A DNA stretch of 64,000 nucleotides, from contig NZ_JACRAW010000021.1 of the NCBI RefSeq assembly GCF_016213215.1, forward strand, positions 1 through 64,000, given 5' to 3'. Shown one piece after another: positions 18,316-25,432 of the stretch (position 1 is its first letter; each line of letters begins with the position of its first letter). Both the position numbers and the translations under genes were made by a program. This DNA comes from Bradyrhizobium sp. GTDB taxonomy: Bacteria; Pseudomonadota; Alphaproteobacteria; Rhizobiales; Xanthobacteraceae. Below the pieces are notes generated by a model. It searched no databases. It worked only from the letters and a program-made list of their open reading frames with translations, and had not been told where the DNA came from.

Positions 18316-19333
18316 GCCGGCCTTCTGGTACCGGCCACGATCCTTCAAGTCGCATTTGCTACGGCCCCTTGGCGCGCTCTACGGCGCCATCGCCGCGCGC
18401 CGGCTCGAGCGCAAGGGCCTGGAGGCCGGCATCCCGGTCCTTTGCGTCGGCAATTATCACGTCGGTGGCGCCGGCAAGACGCCCACCGTTCTGGCCCTGG
18501 CGAAGCTCCTGCGCGAGCTCGGCGAGAAACCGGTGGTCCTCAGCCGCGGCTATGGCGGACGGCTGCGTGGGCCGGTCATGGTCGACCGCAACCGGCACAG
18601 CGCCGCCGATGTCGGGGACGAGCCGCTGATGATGGCGCGCGGCATTCAGGTTGCCGTGTCGCGCGACCGTATCGGGGGCCTGGCGCTTGCCAAGTCGCAA
18701 GGCGCGACAGTGGTCCTGATGGACGACGGCTTCCAGAATCCGGCCATCCACAAGGATGCCTCGCTGATCGTGATCGACAGCGAACGGGGGCTCGGCAACG
18801 GCAAGGTGTTTCCGGCGGGACCGTTGCGCGCGCCGCTGGGTGCGCAAATGGCGCGCACCGATGCGCTGGTCGTGATCGGTGACGGCCACGCCGCCGATGG
18901 GCTCGCCGCCGAGATCGCCGCGCAGGACAAGCCGGTTCTAGGAGCGCGGTTGAAGCCGGATGCCGGATCGGTAGCCGAACTGTTTGGCCGGCGCGTCCTG
19001 GCCTTCGCCGGCATCGGCGATCCACAGCGCTTCTTCCGGACGCTGCGCGCCAGCAGGATCGACGTGGTCAAGGCGCGCCCCTTTGCCGATCACCATTTCT
19101 TTTCGAAGGGCGAGCTCGAGGAACTGCTGGCCGAGGCCGGACGCGAGGGGTTGACTCTCGTCACGACCGAGAAGGATCTGGCGCGGCTGCGCGGCAGTGA
19201 AGGGCTGCCCGATGGGGCCGACTCCGTCGTGCCCTTTGCGGTCGTGCTTGAGTTCGACGACCCGGCGAAGATGCGGAAGTTCGTCACCGAGCGCCTGTTC
19301 AAGGCGCGCGAGCGCAGGCTCGCGGGAAGGTAA
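18308..19333 (+). CDS. lpxK: Tetraacyldisaccharide 4'-kinase
   Basis: Phosphorylates the 4' position of the lipid A disaccharide at the inner membrane. The 341-aa protein starts at the ATG at 18308 overlapping waaA. The P-loop lies at 53-60 (GGAGKTPT) after CVGNYHV, with the later markers VVLSRGYGGRL, DVGDEPLMMA and VLMDDGFQNP and the C-terminal FADHHFFS. Bradyrhizobial lipid A is often reported to lack the usual 4'-phosphate, so the presence of an intact lpxK is worth noting. Last gene of the envelope operon. Confidence 0.96.
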   Translation: MREPAFWYRPRSFKSHLLRPLGALYGAIAARRLERKGLEAGIPVLCVGNYHVGGAGKTPTVLALAKLLRELGEKPVVLSRGYGGRLRGPVMVDRNRHSAADVGDEPLMMARGIQVAVSRDRIGGLALAKSQGATVVLMDDGFQNPAIHKDASLIVIDSERGLGNGKVFPAGPLRAPLGAQMARTDALVVIGDGHAADGLAAEIAAQDKPVLGARLKPDAGSVAELFGRRVLAFAGIGDPQRFFRTLRASRIDVVKARPFADHHFFSKGELEELLAEAGREGLTLVTTEKDLARLRGSEGLPDGADSVVPFAVVLEFDDPAKMRKFVTERLFKARERRLAGR

Positions 19334-19340
19334 CTGCAAG

Positions 19341-19374
19341 GTAGGGTGGGCAAAGCGCAGCGTGCCCACCATGC
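19341..19374. repeat. Short palindromic repeat, family D
   Basis: A 7-bp inverted pair GTGGGCA / TGCCCAC separated by about 10 nt, preceded by GTAGG, just after lpxK. A degenerate relative seems present near 58945-58990. It may act as a transcript end for lpxK. Confidence 0.5.
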
Positions 19375-19388
19375 ATCTTCCTCTCGGT

Positions 19389-19616
19389 TCAACCCTCGGA
19401 CTTCACCGCGCGGGGAAAATGCCGTTGCAGCACGGAGCTCGGAAGCGAGTAGGCCTCCTGCAGGTCGACGCTCCAATATTTGAGCTCGTCGAGCGGGATC
19501 CGGACGTCGGTGACCGCGCAGCGCACATAGGTTCCCGGCGAGATCACGCGGAAATCGCCATCAAGATATTGCACCTGCGCTTCGCCATGGCCCGAGGGGC
19601 CGAACTTGTTCAGCAA
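19389..19616 (-). CDS. DUF2093 domain-containing protein
   Basis: A 75-aa cytoplasmic protein starting MLNKFGPSGHGEAQVQYLDG. The pattern FRVISPGTYVRCAVT and IPLDELKYWSVDLQEAY is that of DUF2093, a small alphaproteobacterial family of unknown function usually found beside lpxK and xseA, as here. It is convergent with lpxK. A single-copy beta-rich domain; no partner can be inferred. Confidence 0.85.
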   Translation of the reverse strand: MLNKFGPSGHGEAQVQYLDGDFRVISPGTYVRCAVTDVRIPLDELKYWSVDLQEAYSLPSSVLQRHFPRAVKSEG

Positions 19617-20177
19617 GGTCGAAACTCTCCGATCGGTCCCCGAAGGGGATGCGTTTGTGGATTCGATCTAGCATAGATAAGTGCTGATGTCCGCCCGTCA
19701 AATCCCACCGATTTGTGATGTTTTCGCGGCGATCTCGCGTGTTACTTGCTGTCGGGCAAATCGCCTCAAAACCTGTCAAGCGTCCGCGACATAAATATTT
19801 CTCGTTTACCGAATTCGGAATTGGCGTATACGCGACTCGTCTCACCCGACACGAGGGGCGTATCGCGATCGTCACGAAACGCGGGCTGGGATGCGGTGGA
19901 CGCGACGGCGTCGGCGCGAAAACGGAATCGCAGGGCGAGTCTTCTCGTGAGTGATCGACCGGCGCGCAGGACGAACGATGTTGCTCGCGTACGGCAAAAC
20001 CGTGTGGTCCTGGCTGCCGTTGCTGCAGTCAAGCTTCGCGGAGGCGAAGCTGCCCGACCGGGTTCGGCTTTCGCCGCCAATCTGCGGAGCGACGGTGACA
20101 AACAAGAATTCGTCGCCGGGGAGAGCGCGGCATAAGCCGTAAAGCCACTGCCGGGTGTCGTCGGCTGTACCTGTATG

Positions 20178-20236
20178 CTCGTGTGCAGCTTCTTTGCGCA
20201 ATACGCACACGAGACCGCGGGTGCAGCGGGCACCCG
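20178..20236. repeat. Two adjacent stem-loops in the repeat-rich region
   Basis: First stem: perfect 9-bp arms CTCGTGTGC (20178-20186) and GCACACGAG (20205-20213) with an 18-nt loop. Second stem: CGGGTGC (20218-20224) and GCACCCG (20230-20236) with a 5-nt loop. Only four bases separate them. Such a double hairpin could be a structured RNA or part of a mobile repeat; neither strand has a T-run after it, so it is not a simple terminator. Confidence 0.6.
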
Positions 20237-20328
20237 GTCTTCCCTGCGCCCTCTGTTTCTCAAGAGGGTGAAGAGGACAGCAAACCTCGGGCGCACCGCG
20301 CCGCGAGAATGCGGACTCGTGCCTCATG

Positions 20329-20415
20329 CGTCATTGCGAGGAGCGTGAGCGACGAAGCAATCCGGACTCTCTCCGCGGCACAACTCTGGATTGCTTCGCT
20401 TCGCTCGCAATGACG
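20329..20415. repeat. Interspersed palindromic repeat, family A (copy 2)
   Basis: Same organisation as 3061-3147: ends CGTCATTGCGAG / CTCGCAATGACG, inner arms GAAGCAATCC / GGATTGCTTC. The full outer arms of 12 bp are perfect here, whereas copy 1 is altered at its left end. Confidence 0.8.
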
Positions 20416-20600
20416 ATGTTGAGGAAGAATGCGCCACACGCTTCATCCTCATGCCGGGCAAAAGCGCGAAGCGCGTCTGCGCGCCAGACTTCCCGGGCAT
20501 CCACGTCTTTCCTCGCGAGCGGCAACGCGTGGATGGCCGGGCAAGCCTGGACACGCCCGGGCACGACGATTCAAGCATCAGATGTGGTTCAATGCCGTCG

Positions 20601-22265
20601 TCAGAACAGGCTGCCCTGATCGACCGGCTTGGCTACGCGTTTGGGCGCCGGCTTGGCTTCGCGGGAGGAAGGCTCGGACTGGCTTGGCTTGGACTGGCTT
20701 GGCTTGGAGTGGCTTGGCTTGGGCTGGCCTGGATCGCGCGGTGCCGGTCCCGCGCTTTCGGCGTCGGCGGTTGCGCCTACGCGGCCGTCGGCGAATTCGA
20801 TCGACAGATGCGTGCCGGGCGTGACGCTGTCTGCCGCGTGCACGGGATGGCCAACCTCGTCGCGCACCAGCGCAAAGCCGCGCGCCAGCACGCTGCGATA
20901 GGACAGCGCCGAGAGCAATTTGCTGCTGTGGTCGACGCGCGCATCGAGCCGTTGCAGCATGGTCCCAAGCGCGCGTCGGGCGCGCTCGGCAAGGCGCTGG
21001 GTGCGCTCGCGCTCACGCGCAATCGCATGGCGCTGCGCCTGCGCGTTGGCAAGCCTCGAAGCCTTCAGCCGAAGCGCGAGGCTGCCATAGCGATCGCGCC
21101 GTTGCCGCAACAGCCCGCGCGCCGCAAGATGCAGCCGTTCACCGGAGACGGTGAGGCGATGGCCGGATTGCGCGATCTGGCCGTGCAGCACCCGCAAGGT
21201 CAGGCGGGCGCTGGCCGCCGCGAAGCGGCGGAAATGCGCGTGGGTGTTGGCCTTGAGACCGCGGGGCAGGGCAGAACTTGCCCCATCGAGGCGCTGGCGC
21301 GGGATAGCCAACAGTTCGCTCGCCGCAGGCAGCGCCCGGGCCGCCGCCCGCAACTCGTTGCGGCGGCTTTCCTGGCCGCGCTGCCAGCAGGCGCGGTTGC
21401 GGCGCGCGAGGTCGGCGACCTCGGCGAACAATTCGCTGCGCACCGGAACGGCCATCTCGGCCGCCGCGGTCGGCGTCGGCGCGCGCTTGTCGGCAGCGAA
21501 ATCGATCAGCGTGATATCGGTCTCGTGTCCGACCGCCGAGATCAGCGGGATCATGCTGTCGGCCGCGGCGCGCACCACGACCTCCTCGTTGAACGACCAC
21601 AAATCTTCCAGCGAGCCGCCGCCGCGCGCGACGATCAGTACGTCCGGCCGGGGAATCCTCCCCCCTTCCGGCAGCGCGTTGAAGCCGCGGATGGCCGCGG
21701 CGATCTGCTCGGCCGAGCCTTCGCCCTGCACCCGGACCGGCCAGACCAGGACGCGTCGGGGAAAGCGGTCCTCGAGGCGGTGCAGGATGTCGCGGATCAC
21801 GGCGCCCGTCGGCGATGTGACGACGCCGATCACCTCCGGCAGCCACGGCAGGAGCTGTTTGCGGGCCTCATCGAACAGGCCTTCGGCGGCGAGCTTCTTC
21901 TTGCGCTCTTCCATCAGCGCCATCAAGGCGCCGATACCGGCGGGCTCCAGCGCCTCGATCACGATCTGGTACTTGGAGGAGCCCGGATAGGTGGTGAGCT
22001 TGCCGGTGGCGATGACCTCCAGCCCTTCCTGGGGCTTGAAGCGCATCCGGTACAGGGCGCTTTTCCAGATCACCGCCTCGATCTTGGCGTTCTCGTCCTT
22101 GAGCGCGAAGTAGCAGTGGCCGGAGGAATGGGCGCCGCGGAAACCGGAAATCTCCCCGCGCACGCGCACATGCCCATAGGCGTCTTCCACCGTGCGCTTC
22201 AGCGCGACGGACAGTTCCGAAACGGTGAATTCGGGAGCGTTGAGCAGGGTTTCCGCTGGCGGCAT
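20601..22265 (-). CDS. xseA: Exodeoxyribonuclease VII large subunit
   Basis: Large subunit of the nuclease that degrades single-stranded DNA during repair. The start is the ATG at 22263-22265 ([19 protein letters not shown]), 554 aa. An N-terminal OB fold ([16 protein letters not shown]) is followed by the catalytic region with [34 protein letters not shown] and [14 protein letters not shown], then a long coiled coil. The C-terminus is extended by a Pro/Ser/Lys repeat of about 50 residues before the usual QGSLF ending. xseB is not in the window. Divergent from purD. Confidence 0.95.
   Translation of the reverse strand: MPPAETLLNAPEFTVSELSVALKRTVEDAYGHVRVRGEISGFRGAHSSGHCYFALKDENAKIEAVIWKSALYRMRFKPQEGLEVIATGKLTTYPGSSKYQIVIEALEPAGIGALMALMEERKKKLAAEGLFDEARKQLLPWLPEVIGVVTSPTGAVIRDILHRLEDRFPRRVLVWPVRVQGEGSAEQIAAAIRGFNALPEGGRIPRPDVLIVARGGGSLEDLWSFNEEVVVRAAADSMIPLISAVGHETDITLIDFAADKRAPTPTAAAEMAVPVRSELFAEVADLARRNRACWQRGQESRRNELRAAARALPAASELLAIPRQRLDGASSALPRGLKANTHAHFRRFAAASARLTLRVLHGQIAQSGHRLTVSGERLHLAARGLLRQRRDRYGSLALRLKASRLANAQAQRHAIARERERTQRLAERARRALGTMLQRLDARVDHSSKLLSALSYRSVLARGFALVRDEVGHPVHAADSVTPGTHLSIEFADGRVGATADAESAGPAPRDPGQPKPSHSKPSQSKPSQSEPSSREAKPAPKRVAKPVDQGSLF
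20681..20725 (-). repeat. In-frame 15-bp tandem repeat in the C-terminus of xseA
   Basis: Three consecutive 15-bp units (20681-20695, 20696-20710, 20711-20725) differ only in the last two bases and are flanked by degenerate partial copies. In xseA they encode a five-residue Lys-Pro-Ser-x-Ser type repeat in a disordered tail. Confidence 0.9.
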
Positions 22266-22421
22266 CTTGATGGATCGATTCGGGCTGTTTGCAGGGTTAC
22301 CGGTAGCCAATGTCACGGGCAACCACATATCCACACCGCCAGCGGCGGCGTTTGTTGCGGCGAACCAACACCATGCTAAACCCGTTACCTTACCGCGGCA
22401 ACTTTCGGTCTGGCTGATCTC

Positions 22422-23705
22422 ATGCGCATTCTCCTACTTGGTTCCGGCGGCCGCGAACACGCCCTGGCGTGGAAGATCGCGGCTTCCCCCCTGGTGACGA
22501 AGCTCTGGTGCGCGCCCGGCAATGCCGGTATCGCGCGCGAAGCCGAATGCATCTCGCTCGATGTCGCGAACCACGCCGCCGTGATCGAGTTCTGCGAGAA
22601 GAACGCAGTTGAATTGGTCGTGGTCGGACCCGAGACGCCGCTCGCCGCCGGCATTGTCGATGACCTCGCCAGCGCCGGCATCAAGGCGTTCGGGCCGAGC
22701 AGGCTAGCTGCGCAGCTCGAGAGTTCGAAGGGTTTCACCAAGGCGCTGTGCACCGAGTTCGGCATTCCGACCGGCGCCTATCAGCGCTTTGACAATGCCG
22801 ACGCCGCCCTTGGCTATGTCCGCACCCAAGGCGCGCCGATTGTGGTCAAGGCCGACGGGCTTGCCGCGGGCAAGGGTGTCGTGGTGGCGCAGACAGCGCG
22901 AGAGGCCGAGGACGCCATCGCCATGATGTTCGAGGGCGCCTTCGGCGCGGCCGGCGCCGAGGTCGTGATCGAGGAATTCCTGCCCGGCCGCGAGGTCAGC
23001 TTCTTTGCCCTGTGCGACGGCGAGACCGCGATTCCGCTGGCGTCCGCCCAGGACCACAAGCGCGTGTTCGACAACGATGTCGGGCCGAACACCGGCGGCA
23101 TGGGCGCCTATTCGCCGACGCCGCTGGTGACGCCACAGGTTCACGACGCGATCATGGCGAAGATCATCCTGCCGACGGTGGCCGGCATGAAGGCCCGCGG
23201 CACGCCGTATCGCGGCGTGCTCTATGCCGGGATCATGCTGACGGAGCAGGGCCCAAAACTGTTCGAGTTCAACGTCCGCTTCGGCGATCCGGAGTGCCAG
23301 GTTCTGATGCTGCGGATGATGTCGGACATCGTGCCGGCATTCCTCGCTGCCTGCGACGGCCAACTGAAGAATTTCGATCTGCGCTGGTATCCGCAGTCCG
23401 CGTTGACCGTGGTGATGGCTGCCAAGGGTTATCCCGGCGACTACAAGAAAGGGACCCGCATCGACGGGCTCGATGATGCCGCGGAGGTCGAGGGTGTCGA
23501 GATCTTTCATGCCGGCACGGCTGCCACGGACGGCGCGATCCTCGCCAATGGCGGGCGGGTGCTGAACGTCTGCGCCCTGGGCAAGACCGTCACCGAGGCC
23601 CAGGCGCGCGCCTACCAGGCGATCGACCGCATCCGCTGGCCGGACGGCTTCTGTCGCCGCGACATCGGCTGGCAGGCGGTGGAAGCGGAGAAGGCAAAGG
23701 ATTGA
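22422..23705 (+). CDS. purD: Phosphoribosylamine-glycine ligase
   Basis: Second step of purine synthesis: phosphoribosylamine, glycine and ATP give GAR. The 427-aa protein starts [18 protein letters not shown] and has the ATP-grasp elements: [47 protein letters not shown] and [14 protein letters not shown]. Normal length and single-domain. It faces away from xseA, with about 155 bp between the two start codons, so that gap holds both promoters. A palindromic repeat follows it. Confidence 0.97.
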   Translation: MRILLLGSGGREHALAWKIAASPLVTKLWCAPGNAGIAREAECISLDVANHAAVIEFCEKNAVELVVVGPETPLAAGIVDDLASAGIKAFGPSRLAAQLESSKGFTKALCTEFGIPTGAYQRFDNADAALGYVRTQGAPIVVKADGLAAGKGVVVAQTAREAEDAIAMMFEGAFGAAGAEVVIEEFLPGREVSFFALCDGETAIPLASAQDHKRVFDNDVGPNTGGMGAYSPTPLVTPQVHDAIMAKIILPTVAGMKARGTPYRGVLYAGIMLTEQGPKLFEFNVRFGDPECQVLMLRMMSDIVPAFLAACDGQLKNFDLRWYPQSALTVVMAAKGYPGDYKKGTRIDGLDDAAEVEGVEIFHAGTAATDGAILANGGRVLNVCALGKTVTEAQARAYQAIDRIRWPDGFCRRDIGWQAVEAEKAKD

Positions 23706-23709
23706 GAGC

Positions 23710-23822
23710 CGTCATTCCGGACGGCGCGTAGCGCCGATCCGGAATCTCGACGTTGTTTTGCTGTGGCGGCTCCCCAAGTTCGAGATTCCGGGTTCGGTGC
23801 TCCGCACCGCCCCGGAATGACG
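23710..23822. repeat. Interspersed palindromic repeat, family B (copy 1)
   Basis: 113 bp with perfect 11-bp outer inverted ends CGTCATTCCGG (23710-23720) and CCGGAATGACG (23812-23822) and inner arms GGAATCTCGA / TCGAGATTCC. Related elements with the same ends are at 58106-58207 and 60842-60939. It sits between purD and the dehalogenase-like gene. Confidence 0.85.
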
Positions 23823-23848
23823 AACAGAACAAGGGAGAGCGAGGATAT

Positions 23849-24754
23849 ATGTCCGATCTTGCCGATCTGTTTCCCGGTTTTGCCTCCGAATGGATCAACA
23901 CGGAGCAGGGTCGCATCTTCGCCCGCGTCGGCGGCGAGGGACCCCCGCTGCTGCTCCTGCATGGCTTCTCCGAGACGCATGTGATGTGGCATCGCGTGGC
24001 GCCTCAACTGGCCGATCATTTCACGCTGATCATCGCCGACCTGCCCGGTTACGGCTGGTCCGACATGCCGGTGAGCGATGCGGATCATACCCCCGACACC
24101 AAGCGCGCGAGGGCGCGCGCCATGGTGGACGTGATGGAGCGGCTGGGCCACGTGCATTTCGGCCTTGCCGGCCACGACCGCGGCGGGCGTGTCGCCTATC
24201 GGCTGGCGCTCGATCATCCCGGCCGGCTGTCGCGCCTTGCCGTCCTCGACATTCTGCCGACCTATAACTACTGGGAACGGATGAACCGCCAATATGCGCT
24301 GAAGATCTATCACTGGACCTTCCTGGCGCAGCCGCATCCGCTGCCGGAGACGCTGATCTCGAGCAACGGCGAATTCTTCCTGCGCTTCAAGATGGCGAGC
24401 CAGACGAAATCGACGAATCTCGACGCCATCGACAGGCGCGCGCTGGAGCATTATCTCGCGCCGTTCCGCGATCCGTCGCGACTGCATGCGATGTGCGAAG
24501 ACTATCGCGCCGGCGCCTATGCCGATTACGAGATCGACAAGGCGGATTTTGAGGCCGGCAAGAAGATCACGATCCCGATGCTGGCGCTGTGGGGTGATGC
24601 CGGCATTGCGAGCGCCGCGGCGACGCCGCTCGAAACCTGGAAGCAGTGGGCGACGAACGTGTCGGGCATGCCGGTCGATTCCGGGCATTTCCTCACGGAA
24701 GAGAACCCCGATGTCACCGCCAAGGCGTTGCGCGAGTTCTTCCTTGCGCAATAA
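23849..24754 (+). CDS. Haloacetate (fluoroacetate) dehalogenase-like alpha/beta hydrolase
   Basis: A 301-aa alpha/beta hydrolase that aligns without gaps, as I recall it, with the fluoroacetate dehalogenase RPA1163 of Rhodopseudomonas palustris. All residues assigned there to C-F cleavage are at the same numbers: nucleophile Asp110, Asp134, His280; halide pocket His155, Trp156, Tyr219; carboxylate-binding Arg111 and Arg114. Position 185, a tunnel-lining Trp in RPA1163, is Gln here, so substrate range probably differs. The start at 23849 follows GAGG. It is a single gene between repeat elements; no transporter or regulator is adjacent. Activity on fluoroacetate is a prediction. Confidence 0.88.
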   Translation: MSDLADLFPGFASEWINTEQGRIFARVGGEGPPLLLLHGFSETHVMWHRVAPQLADHFTLIIADLPGYGWSDMPVSDADHTPDTKRARARAMVDVMERLGHVHFGLAGHDRGGRVAYRLALDHPGRLSRLAVLDILPTYNYWERMNRQYALKIYHWTFLAQPHPLPETLISSNGEFFLRFKMASQTKSTNLDAIDRRALEHYLAPFRDPSRLHAMCEDYRAGAYADYEIDKADFEAGKKITIPMLALWGDAGIASAAATPLETWKQWATNVSGMPVDSGHFLTEENPDVTAKALREFFLAQ

Positions 24755-24764
24755 GAGAAAACCC

Positions 24765-24848
24765 TCATCCCAGGAGCATCGCGCAGCGATGCGTCTCGAG
24801 GGGTGGCCTCATCCTTCGAGACGCTTGCTTCCCCAGGACGAGGGTCCC
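24765..24848. repeat. Palindromic repeat, family C, between convergent genes
   Basis: It contains the 9-bp inverted pair GCGTCTCGA (24791-24799) / TCGAGACGC (24816-24824), nested in a weaker outer pair built from CCTCATCC and GGACGAGG. It fills the gap between the dehalogenase-like gene and tadA and may end both transcripts. Confidence 0.65.
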
Positions 24849-25307
24849 CTACCGCCGTTCCTTGAAGAAGTCCTTGAGCAACGCCGCAGCCTCGCTTTCG
24901 CCGACGGCGGAGTAGATTTCAGGGACATGGTGGCAGGTCGGGGAGGCAAAGAATCGCACGCCGGATTCCACCGCGCCGCCCTTGGGGTCGGCGGCGCCGT
25001 AATAGAGCCGTCGGATCCTTGCAAAGGAGATGGCGCCGACACACATGGTGCAGGGCTCCAGCGTGACGTAGAGATCGCAGTCCACCAGCCGTTCGGTGCC
25101 GATGGCCTCGGCGGCTTGCCGGATCGCCAATATCTCGGCGTGGGCGGTGGGGTCGCAGTCGGTGAGGGTGCGGTTACCTGCCGTGGCGATCACCTTGTAA
25201 TTGCGCACGATTACGCATCCGATCGGAACTTCGCCCGCTTTTCCGGCATTTTCCGCCGTTTTCAGGGCCAAATCCATGAAAGATGGGGCACTCACGCCTC
25301 GTATCAT
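24849..25307 (-). CDS. tadA: tRNA adenosine(34) deaminase
   Basis: Converts A34 to inosine in the wobble position of tRNA-Arg(ACG). The 152-aa protein has the zinc and catalytic motifs H56-A-E58 and P-C86-T-M-C89 and the family segment EVPIGCVIV. The start is uncertain: the ATG at 25307 has a weak ribosome-binding site, and a GTG a few codons in or the ATG of MDLALKTAEN are alternatives; homologues have a similar short head. Single gene, divergent from rluB. Confidence 0.95.
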   Translation of the reverse strand: MIRGVSAPSFMDLALKTAENAGKAGEVPIGCVIVRNYKVIATAGNRTLTDCDPTAHAEILAIRQAAEAIGTERLVDCDLYVTLEPCTMCVGAISFARIRRLYYGAADPKGGAVESGVRFFASPTCHHVPEIYSAVGESEAAALLKDFFKERR

Positions 25308-25432
25308 CGGAAGAAACCTGCTAGTAGCTGCGCCTTCAGCAAAAGTGGATACCGGTTTTGCGTGAGAATGCGGCTCGATAACCGAGCACGCATGAACGCC
25401 TCTTGAGCTTACAATACAGCGAGAAACCCTTC

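Larger units (their letters stand above)
19617..20600. other. Non-coding, repeat-rich region between the DUF2093 gene and xseA
   Basis: Nearly 1 kb without a credible gene. Frames of 60-130 codons exist in several registers but none has a ribosome-binding site or family-like sequence. The stretch from about 19840 to 20328 resembles multi-copy intergenic sequence I associate with Bradyrhizobium genomes (from memory, not searched). It contains the strong hairpins at 20178-20236 and ends in a family A repeat (20329-20415). From 20416 to about 20580 follow further inverted pieces (GCATCCACG ... CGTGGATGGC). Confidence 0.5.

Noticed and set aside
20681..20725. Tandem 15-bp units as a possible CRISPR array
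   Set aside because: Units are head to tail without spacers, in frame inside xseA, and no cas genes are present.
20391..22379. 662-codon plus-strand open frame opposite xseA
   Set aside because: Antisense to xseA, runs through a palindromic repeat, and is His/Arg/Gly-rich without motifs. A shadow of codon bias.
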